The notes beneath the pieces are model-generated. The model saw nothing but the letters and a program-made list of their open reading frames with translations, had not been told where the DNA came from and ran no database searches. Below, in pieces: positions 54,792-64,000 of a DNA stretch of 64,000 nucleotides (the stretch's first letter is position 1; every line of letters begins with the position of its first letter). This stretch comes from Sophora flavescens (Eukaryota > Streptophyta > Magnoliopsida > Fabales > Fabaceae): NCBI GenBank assembly GCA_030762895.1, contig CM061069.1:20537630-20601629 (forward strand). The letters run 5' to 3'. Both the position numbers and the translations under genes were made by a program.

Positions 54792-57458
54792 TGTAACAGC
54801 CTGTTTTTAATTACGCTGTGACACTAGTTAAAATATAATTATTTATATTTGGTCTGAGGTCAAGAAAATGCTTTTTTAGATAAAACAAAATCATATTCAT
54901 ACTCTACCTTATGGTAGAGGGTTACAGTAAAATTTTGGGTTGAAAATTCAGACGGACATCGGTCTGGGTTTTCACTGACAGTAAAAAGTTACTGATCAGA
55001 AAATCTAATTTTGATCCGTGAATGAAACATCAATGATTCTTATCCCTTTTTAAGTGAGATGAGTCATTTCCATTTTTTCGCTTAAAAATAAATATTATAT
55101 TTTATTCGGGGTGAAATATTTAATCAAAATGCACGTAAAAAACCTTAAGTCGTGTAAACGGCAGAACTGGATGTGGTGTTGAGATAATATGGAACAGAGA
55201 TAATATAGAGCATAGATGACGGAAGTGATTGATGGGAATTGTGAAAATTGTCACATTATAACTTTTGAAAAGTCATGATAACAACTTAAAATATATGGTT
55301 TTATTGATCACAATCACAAAAACCTATTATTGTTCCTATTAGATCCAAGCATGCCTTAAAATTGGAAATATCTCTTCCTTATAAACCTAAGCAAATCGCG
55401 GCCCGCCCCCCCCCCCCTCCCCCCCTCCCCTCCCCAAATTTCACACACTTCATTTCTTTCATTTCTCTACATCAAACACAAAGAGTTCAACATGGTGTGG
55501 TTGAAGAAATTACAGGATCATCATCTCTTTCATTCTACTTTACATACTTAAGATAACTTCATCGTCTTTGATCATCTTTTCTTCTTCCAAATGGTCATCA
55601 TCATCTTTTTCATGCATCTTTGTGTTGAAACCCATTTTTTTTTGTTTTTATGAAAATGGAAACAATATGAAATTTATGAATGAGCTTCTTGTAACATGAT
55701 CCTTTCTATCATCAATCTAGGCTCTAGTTTATTGTATTGAAGAGTTTTGTTGAAAATGAAAACACTAACCCCAGGAAACCCATATGGTCGAAACCCTCTT
55801 TTAATGTGGGTATGATGTTTTTGTTCGATTTTTGAAGTTTAATGATTGATTCAAGCTCTCTAATATCTATGTTATCTAAATCCAAGAGCTTGAATCAAAA
55901 GGAATTTTCTAAGTTATTTTGCCATTCGGGGCTGAAACCCTAAGGGAAAGGGATTGGTTGATGTTGTTCAGTATTGAATCTATGACAATTTATATTGTCT
56001 CTCTTATGTCTTAATATGCAAAATTCAAGAGTTTGTATTCAAAAGAACATCCTAACCTATTTTTTTATTTATGACCGAAACACTACTAAAAAGGGGTTGG
56101 ATTATTTTGTTCATATTTTCAAATTATAGAAATTTATCTAACCTATCTAAGACTCTAGGAATTAGTGTCCTAAAGGTTGGAATAAGAAAAGAACCCTAGC
56201 CCTCTTTTGATTGGTTTGGCCTAATCTAGCCTATTATGGTTAAGGGTGATTTTGTTTGATTAATTTGTTGTTGTGTTGTTTGATTGAAGGTGAACTTGGT
56301 AATTTGTGGTGATAACGAGGAGCTTCGAATTCGAGATCCCGGTGTTAACTCGGGTGGGGGAAAGATTCAACCTATCGTCGGAATGAATAAGTAGATTATA
56401 ATATAATAATTGTGTAGGGCGACCTAAACCCTACTCGTGGTTGAGTAATCGACAAGACCAAAATAGCATTGAAAGATTTTCTGGAAAAAATAGTCAATGA
56501 TGATTTGGGAATTGTAGGTTTATCGATGTTAGGATAATCTTATAATATTAAGAATGTTTGATTTTATTTTATTGAACTGCTATGATGTGCTGGTTGTGAT
56601 AATTTGCGTTATGTGATATTTTGGTGATATTTGAATATCTTAGGATTATTGTGTTATGCACGATCTGCCTGGATTAATATTATGAGTAGTTGGCTTTATG
56701 TAACCATTTCATAGATGAGAGGTGATAAAGAATGTGTGTTGAAACTATGCTGGAAACTTGAGGCACTAGGATGTTATTGATAGGGTTCAGTGAGTTTCAT
56801 GTATTTGCATTTTTATTCACAATCGTGTGTTTGAGATACACGAGGTCCGAAGTCCTCGCTAGACTGTTCCAACTTAGAATTAGGAGGTGCAGTTATTCTC
56901 TAACGGTAATGGGAGAAATAGTGTCAATCCTTGAATGAACACTCTAACGGTAATGGGAGTGTGTACCCAAGGAACTACCCTAACGGTAATGGGGATATTT
57001 TTGTAGGGTACAGTTATTCTCCAATGGGATTGGGGGGAGTAGTTTCATTTCTTGATTGAACACCCTAACGGTAATGGGGGTGAGTATGGGTTTCGGGAAC
57101 ACGTGGCTTGGACGACTGACTAACATCCCTAACGGTAATGGGGGATGGTGACGGGATTGGTAGTGGCCACGTCAACATAAAGATTTAAGTTGCATAAGTT
57201 GAGGGTAGAGGACGAAATAGTAAAGTAAGGATGATTGTTGTTCCTGAGTGGTGTATGTGTATGACAGTTGTTATATTATAAGCTATGTACTCTTTTCCGC
57301 TTTTGATGATAGAACTGTTTCTTATCCCCTATATTTTTCTGTATGCTATGTTTATTTATTATGTGATCATATGAGAAGATTCTGCGAAGCAGTTTGAAGA
57401 TGAGGAGTTAGATGGAACTACTTATGAACCTAAGACTAGAGGAAGAGTTGTCCATCTG
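54792..57458 (+). repeat. L2: chromoviral LTR
   Basis: TGTAACAGCCTG start after a polypurine tract. It contains a poly-C tract (55404-55436), a TTATAAACC box near 55378-55386 and a block of repeated ccctaacggtaatgggg phrases (56897-57141). The 3' end is not defined: CACTA-C sequence starts at about 57459. Confidence 0.75.
56897..57145 (+). repeat. Spaced copies of ccctaacggtaatgggg in L2
   Basis: Five clear copies and one variant (ccaatgggattgggg), spaced 35-65 bases, each with C-rich and G-rich ends that could pair. Confidence 0.8.
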
Positions 57459-57874
57459 CTCTCAGTAACCACATCGAACGTTAGCCACCACGCGAGCACC
57501 TATTTCTGGTGAGTCTTTTGGGCACATTTTTTTATTTTTGGTTTTGAGTGTATGTTGAAACTGTAGTCTCTGTAGTTGAAACTTGAAACTATGAGTTTGA
57601 GTTGTTTGGAATGTCTCTATTTCTGGTCGTGGGTTTTGTGTTTTCTCTTGTTTTTCTTCTGCTATCATGACCTATTTCAAAATGGGAAGAAATTTAGAGT
57701 TGCTTGTAGCATGTGACATCAACAATATATTTCTCATTGGAATTTTGTTTTGTTAATTTATCTTCATCTGCTTATTTCTTTTATGTCTTAAGAAACCTGA
57801 AAATGGTGTAAATTTGAAATAATTTTTAAACGCCTTGGATATTTGTTTTGTATATCTACAGAACCTATCTAGTT
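57459..57874 (+). other. CACTA-C leader
   Basis: Non-coding 5' UTR/intron. A probable acceptor ctacag at 57856-57861 lies just before the Tnp2 start. Confidence 0.55.
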
Positions 57875-60783
57875 ATGGATCGTAGTTGGATGGTTTGTAA
57901 GCGCACTAGTACTGAGTATTTGAAGGGGGTGGGAGAATTTATAGAATTTGCTCAAAGGAATGTTCCTAATAGTAATGGAATGTTCTGTTGTCCTTGTGTC
58001 AAGTGTTTGAATACGAGTAAATGTACGGTTAAGGATATACGTACTCATTCGATTTGTGAAGGGATTTCCTTGAGTTATACAAGATGGATATGGCATGGTG
58101 ATGTGTTATTAAGTAGTATGGCAAGTGTCTCCCAAAGTGAGGACGTTGACGTAGATATGGAGGATGATCGAGTAGAGGACATGATCCGTGATATTGGAAA
58201 AGAATCTTTTCATCGAGCTCATGTGTATGATAGGCTGTGCGGTGATGCGGATAAGCCTTTATATCCAGGGTGTACTACTCATACACGGTTGTCGGCGGTG
58301 CTAAAATTGGTTGTGTGAAGGCGAGAAATGGTTGGACCGATAAAAGCTTCACGGAATTACTTGAAGTGTTGAAAGACTTGCTTCCGGAGGACAACACATT
58401 GCCTGACCGTAACTATGAGGCCAAGAAGGTATTGTGTCCGATGGGTATGGAGTATAAGAAGATACACGCATGCCCCAATGATTGCATATTGTACACTGGT
58501 GTTCATGAAGACAATCACGATTGCCCCAAATGTGGGTTATCACGATACAAAGTGAAAGGTGGTGATGATGATGATGATCTTGAAGATGTGAGAAAAAAGA
58601 GTCCTCCTGCGAAGGTGTTGTGGTATCTTCCAATAATTCCAAGGTTCAAGCGATTGTTTGCCAATGCGAAAGATGCGAAGAATCTTAGATGTCATAATGA
58701 TGAGAGGAAACGTGAATGAAAGGTTCATCATCCTGCTGATTCTATGCAATGGAAGAATATTGATACTATGTTTCCGGATTTCATCGATGAGCCAAGAAAC
58801 CTAAGTCTTGGACTTGCTACGGATGGAATGAATACTTATGGTAACATGAGTAGTATTCATAGTCCATGGCCTGTTTTGTTGATAATTTACAATATGCCCC
58901 CTTGGTTGTGCATGAAGCGCAAATACATGATGTTGTCTATGATGATTTCGGGCCCAAAGCAACCGGGAAATGACTTAGATGTTTATCTAAGTCCCTTGAT
59001 TGAAGACTTGAAAACGTTGTGGGTGGAAGGTGTTGATGTAGTTGACGGGTATTCTCATGAGACTTTCAAGCTTCGTGCCATGTTATTTTGCACCATCAAC
59101 GACTTTCCAGCATACGGTAACTTGTCCGGGTACAGTGTCAAGGGGCATAAAGCATGCCCTATATGTGAAGAAGGCACATGCTACACTCAGTTGCATCATG
59201 GAAAGAAGATGATTTACCTTGGGCATTGGAGATTTCTTAGACGTGATCACCCATATCCTAAGATGAAAAAAGCTTTTAATGGATGCCAAGAGATAGAAGA
59301 AGCTCCGGCGGCCTTAATTGGAGAGCAGGTTTATCAGAGGGTAAAGGGCATCGATGTTATATTCGGCAAGTCCAAAAAGAAAGATAAAGTTGCTGAGAAA
59401 AACATATGGAAGAAGAGGTCGATATTCTTTGATCTTCCATACTGGCGCAAGCTTAATGTCAGATACTGCATTGATGTGATGCATGTGGAGAAAAATGTGT
59501 GTGATAGTGTGATCGGGACGCTTCTCAACATTCAGGGCAAGACAAAGGATGGTGTCAATGCTCGTCTCGACCTCGTTGCTATGGGTATACGAGAGCAATT
59601 AGCTCCAGTTGTTGACGATGGTAAGCGGACTTATTTGCCGCCAGCATGTCATACTTTGTCAAAAAAAGAGAGACTAAGTTTCTGCGGGTGTGTTCAGGGC
59701 ATCAAAGTTCCACATGGTTACTCTTCAAATATGAAGAGGCTTGTCTCTAGTGATCTTAAATTGGTTGGCTTAAAGTCTCATGATTGTCACATCTTGATGC
59801 AACAACTTCTGCCCGTTGCTATTCGTGGTATTGCTCCAAAAAATGTGAGACATGCCATTACTCGTTTTTGCTCATTCTTCAATTCTATATGTAGCAAAGT
59901 CGTTGACCCCCGTATGTTGGATGACTTGGAAGTTGAGGCTTCTACAATCTTGTGCCAATTGGAGATGTATTTTCCTCCTTCCTTTTTCGACATAATGGTT
60001 CACTTAATTGTTCATTTGGTGAGGGAGATTAGATTATGTGGGCCGGTTTTTCTGAGATGGATGTACTTAGTTGAGCGCTACATGAAGATCTTGAAAGGGT
60101 ACGTGAAGAATCCTCATCGTTCGGAAGCATCTATTGTTCAAAGGTATGTTGCAGAAGAAGCTATTGAGTTTTGTTCGGACTACCTTCATAACACGGATCC
60201 TATAGGGGTTCCTAAGCCTCGGCATGATGAGATCAGATGTCAAGGTAAGGGTACACATGGCTTAAGAATTAATAGCAAGGGTCGGGAGGAAGTGCTTCAA
60301 GCACATTTGTATGTATTGAAAAACATCGATTGTGTTCAGCCTTTCTTATTTGAACATAAAAGAAAAGTCAATCAAGAAAACCCTCGAATGAGAGAAAGGT
60401 GGTTGTTGAACAAGCATAACAAGACTTTATAACCATGGTTCAAGGAAGAAATGCTTAAGGATGAGTAGTACTACTTCTGATGACGTAAGATGGCTAGCAC
60501 GTGGGCCTAGCTTCAACGTCATATGTTGGAGCAGATACGACATAAATAACTTTTCCTTTTATACAAAGGAACAAGATAACAAGAGTACCATGCAAAATAG
60601 TGGGGTTATGATCGTGGCCGAAGCAATTCACTTCTCTAGTGCAAAGGACACAAAACCCGTTAAAGCACCGAGACCTTACTTTGGATATATTGAAGATATT
60701 TGGGTGTTCGATTACACTAAGCTTATGGTGCCGGTTTTTAAATGTAAGTGGGTTGATAGTAACGGTGGTGTACAAACCGGCGA
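57875..60783 (+). pseudogene. Tnp2-type CACTA transposase
   Basis: The start is the ATG 57875 (MDRSWMVCKRTSTEYLKGVG), the usual opening of the transposase-associated domain, with CCPCVKC and CLN Cys-rich signature. Tnp2 core: CPNDCILYTGVHED, HDCPKCGLSRY, then GLATDGMN with a candidate catalytic Asp, KACPICEE, and DVMHVEKNVCDSVIGTLLNI with the Asp and Glu of the DDE set. DUF4218 region (LVREIRLCGPVFLRW) and partial DUF4216 (YFGYIEDIWVFDY) follow. Damage: 1-base loss near 58311, TGA 58717-58719, TAA 60430-60432 and 1-base gain near 60465. A 562-codon frame (58744-60432) is open. The C-terminus after VDSNGGVQT is cut off. It looks nearly complete compared with family members of about 900-1100 residues. 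Confidence 0.87.
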
Positions 60784-62097
60784 GTAATTAAGGATTATCA
60801 CCTAAGGAATTAAGGATAAATCTAAGTTAGTGATTTGAATATCAATTGTATGGATCGAATTGAAGTTAGGATTGAATAAGGTTACGTCAAGTGAAGATTG
60901 GAGGATTCCGACACCTAACCGCTTTTACCTATATTGAATTCATTCCTTAATTGCTATTGTTTAATTCATTGTTGTGACAACTCCAAATATAAAAACTCAT
61001 AAACACTCTTGGAAACATGAAACTCATTGGTTCAAATAGCTATTGCCTAGGCTACGTTGATACTTGACAACAATCCTCGTTGGGAACGATACTTTACTTT
61101 CACTATTATTACTTTTCACGATTTGGAACACTTGTCAAACCAACAACAAGTTTTTGTACTAATTAAGAAGCCTAATTCCTTAGGTCATTCAAGCATTAGC
61201 ACAAACATTAAGCATGAGATTCATAAGAATTCATTGAAACATAGTTCTATTCCTAGAATCAACATTCCAATGATAATCTATTTCAATTCCAATTCAATAA
61301 CCAATTTTCCAATTGTGAAATTGAATCCAAAATCAATTCTAGGTTGATCAATCCAAGAAAAGCATTAAGCATAGAAGAGATTAACCAAACTGAATGAAAT
61401 AGAATTGAAATCAGAGATAGAATTCAATTAAATCAAGCTTCAAATTGAAATCATCCTAATCCTAACCTAAATGATCTAGCTACTCATATTAGAAAGGGAA
61501 AAGAGAGAAGAACATGAGTGGAAGACTCCATGGAAGCTCCAAGTCTTGTTCCCAAGCTTGAATCCTCAAGGAAGTGGAGAGAAATTGATGAACCAGAGTG
61601 AGAAAATGTGAAAAATGAGTAAAAGATGCCTCTCAATCTGTCAAGGATCGCATTTATAAAGTTTCTGCGCGGGCGTCGGGCACTACTGTGAGTGCTGAGC
61701 GCAAACAGAAAGCAGTTTCAACAGAAAATACTGCACCTTGGGCGCTGAGCATGGATTCCTAGCGCTGAGCGCTAGCCAGTGCCAAAAACAAAAAACAAAA
61801 AAAAATTCCACATGCTCATCCATTGTGCAGAAGAAAGGGGGTGCTCTAAACTCTTTATTATTATTAATTTTTTTACCGTCCTTAATTGTAAGTTAGTTGT
61901 AGGAATAAAATGCCCAAACTTGCACATATTGCACAACTTGTGTTGAATGGATTTTTGTGTAGATTCTCTAGTAAGAATAGAACATTTGCTTGGCTGAAAT
62001 TTCTAACATGATGTATCTTGTACTAGCTAGAACATGAATTCATTGAAACCATTGATCCTTTTGAATTGTTTGTGCCAATTTTTCATGCTATGATTGA
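60784..62097 (-). repeat. Truncated Athila-like LTR with a different palindrome word
   Basis: Similar in layout to E6 and E2 LTRs on the minus strand (aattccttaggt, aaagcattaagcatag, tagctactcatattag phrases in the same order). A TATA-like tttataaa sits near 61651-61658, and the palindrome area at 61670-61790 carries AGCGCTGAGCGCT instead of TCACGGCCGTGA. No clean end is seen on either side; about 61850-62097 may be unrelated AT-rich DNA. Confidence 0.55.
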
Positions 62098-62834
62098 TGC
62101 AGGCAGTTGGGATGAGTTCTTTCCATTGATTGAATTTACCTATAACAATAGTTTTCACAGTAGTATCGGAATGGCACCATACGAGGCTTTATATGGCAGA
62201 AAGTGTAGGACCCTATTATGTTGGTATGAGACTGGTGAAAACCAAGTTTTGGGTCTAGATGTGGGGTAACAAACTATGAAACAAGTGAGAAAGATAAGGG
62301 AAAAGATGAAGGAAGCACAAGATAGGCAAATGAGCTATAGTAATAAGAGGAGGAGACCGTTAGAATAACAGGATGGTGATCACGTGTTTTTGAGAGTCAC
62401 TCCGACAACTGGAATTGGCAGAGCTATCAAATCTAGAAAACTTACTCCTCGATTCATTAGACCTTTTTAGATTCTTTGACTAATTGGTCCAGTAGCTTAC
62501 CATATTGCCTTACCACCTAATCTTTCTAACCTTCATGAAGTCTTTCATGTCTCTTAGTTGAGAATGTACTATTATGATCCTTCACATGTTATTGAGTCTG
62601 AATCTATATAGCTGTGAGAGAATCTAGAGTATAAGGCTTTACCTATAAGGATAGCAGATAGACGGATTAAGGAGCATCGCGGTAGACAAATTCCTTTGGT
62701 TAAGGTCATATGGGATGAAACTACTGGAGATGCTACTTGGGAACGTGAGATGGATATGCAACAACAATAACCACATCTTTTCTAAGGTAAGTAAATTCCG
62801 AGGACGTAATTTTTTTTTCGAAGAGGTGTAGTAA
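62098..62834 (+). pseudogene. Second chromoviral integrase C-terminus
   Basis: Repeats 54060-54791 closely, from SWDEFFPLIEFTYNNSFHSS through EALYGRKCRTLLCWYETGEN, the GPY module and chromodomain, with a TAA near 62268-62270 and more stops. The polypurine tract and L3 follow. Confidence 0.85.
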
Positions 62835-64000
62835 TGTAACAGCCTGTTTTTAATTACACTGACACCGGTTAAAATATAATTATTTATATTTTGATCTGAG
62901 GTCAAGAAAAAGATTTTTTATAGAAAAGAAAATCATATTCATACTCTATCTTATCGTAGAGGGTTATAGTAAAATTTTGGGTTGAAAATTCAGACGGAAA
63001 CCGGTCTGCATTTTCACTGACAGTAAAAAGTTACTGATTAGAAAACCTAATTTTGATCTGTGAATGAAACATCAATGATTCTTATCCCTTTTTAAGTGAG
63101 ATCAGTCATTTCCATTTTTTCGCTCAAAAATAAATTTTGTATTTTATTCGGGGTGAAATATTTAATCAAATGCACGTAAAAAACCTTAAGTCGGGTAAAC
63201 GGCGGAACTGGATGTGGTGTAGAGATAATATAGAAAATAGATAATATGGAGCAGAGATGATGGGACATGTGAAAATTTCACATCATCACTTTTGAAAAGT
63301 CATGATAACAACTTACAATAAATGGTTTTATTGATCACAAATCCTATTATTGTTCCTATTAGATCCAAGCATGCCTTAAAATTGGAAATATCCTCTCCTT
63401 ATAACCCGAAGCAACCCCCACCCCCATTTCACACACTTCATTTCTTTCATTTCTCTACATCAAACACAAAGAGTTCAAAGTGGTGTGGTTGAAGAAATTA
63501 CAGGATCATCATCTCTTTCATTCTCCTTCATATACTTAAGGTAACTTCATCGTCTTTGATCGTCTTTTCTTCTTCCAAATGGTCATCATCATCATTTTTA
63601 TGCCTCTTTGTGTTGAAACCCATTTTTGTTGTTGTTTTTATGAAAATGGAAACAATATGAAATTTATGAATGAGCTTCCTGTAACTTGATCCTTTCTATC
63701 ATCAATCTAGGCTCTAGTTTATTGTATTGAAGAGTTTTCTTGAAAATGAAAACCCTAACCCCATGAAACCCATATGGCCGAAACCCTCTTTGAATGTGGG
63801 TAGGATGTTTTTGTTCGATTTTTGAAGTTTAATGATTGATTCAAGCTCTCTAATATGTATGTTATCTAAATCCAAGAGCTTGAATCAAAAGGAATTTTCT
63901 AAGTTATTTTACCATTCGAGGATGAAACCCTAAGTGAAAGGGATTGGTTGATGTTGTTCAATCTTGAATCTATGACAATTTATATTGTCTCTCTTATGTC
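62835..64000 (+). repeat. L3: chromoviral LTR, running off the window
   Basis: Starts TGTAACAGCCTG and matches L2 for its whole visible length, with small indels. A C-rich tract is present at about 63416-63424, shorter than in L2. Confidence 0.85.

Larger units (their letters stand above)
57459..60783 (+). mobile_element. CACTA-C: fragment with a Tnp2 gene
   Basis: It begins at tgctctcagtaacc, the equivalent of about 40995 in CACTA-B, and ends in the DUF4216 region. No CACTAGTG terminus or subterminal repeat is present on either side, so it is an internal fragment bounded by a chromoviral LTR on the left and an Athila-like LTR on the right. Confidence 0.8.

Overview
The window is a plant (probably eudicot) heterochromatic repeat block. 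I find no host gene that looks intact, and no rRNA, tRNA or CRISPR. Nearly every base belongs to LTR retrotransposons of two Ty3/Gypsy lineages (a Tekay/Del-type chromovirus and an Athila-like lineage), to CACTA (En/Spm) DNA transposons, or to small repeats inside them. The evidence is nested LTR pairs with target-site duplications (TSDs), primer-binding sites (PBS) complementary to plant tRNA-Asp, decayed gag/pol reading frames, CACTAGTG termini with subterminal palindromes, Tnp2-type transposase fragments and a Tourist-like MITE. All assignments are by eye.

Layout. E1 is a plus-strand chromovirus whose body is split into 7876-11271, 18376-19735 and 28799-31496. CACTA-A (2873-7875) interrupts its 5' end, and CACTA-A is itself interrupted by the minus-strand element E6 (1-2872). 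E3 (11272-18375, TSD GGAAG), a plus-strand gag-protease-only element, sits between E1 RNase H and integrase. E2 (19736-28798, TSD GATTC/AATTC), a minus-strand Athila-like element, sits inside the E1 chromodomain. After E1 come a chromoviral RT scrap, E5 (32040-36189, minus, truncated, carrying a MITE), a Copia-like LTR piece, and a chromoviral LTR (36647-36751 plus 51261-52606) into which CACTA-B (36752-51260, TSD ATA) has inserted. CACTA-B holds E4 (42026-49447, minus, TSD GAGGT) and what look like captured host-gene pieces. From 52607 there are three LTR starts of another chromovirus family (L1, L2, L3) with integrase remnants, a fragment of CACTA-C (57459-60783) that preserves most of a Tnp2 transposase, and a truncated Athila-like LTR.

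How the parts relate. E3, E4 and E5 share a gag-protease ORF that ends the same way and has no RT or integrase after it, so they would depend on enzymes from autonomous relatives. E2 keeps an open RNase H/integrase frame but has lost its protease core and the RT N-terminus. CACTA-B has lost Tnp2 but keeps a second gene with a Transposase_24-like part and a Ulp1-like protease part. CACTA-C keeps Tnp2 only.

The most unusual signals are non-coding: (i) arrays of short CG-rich palindromes directly upstream of the TATA box in LTRs of both Gypsy lineages, with a second array about 200 bases after the ORF stop; (ii) whole-unit indels in those arrays between the two LTRs of one element; (iii) a perfectly paired 20-base hairpin conserved in four elements; (iv) (TTTAGGG)3 in place of the PBS in E3; (v) an unrecognised acidic ORF in E6 where gag-pol should be.
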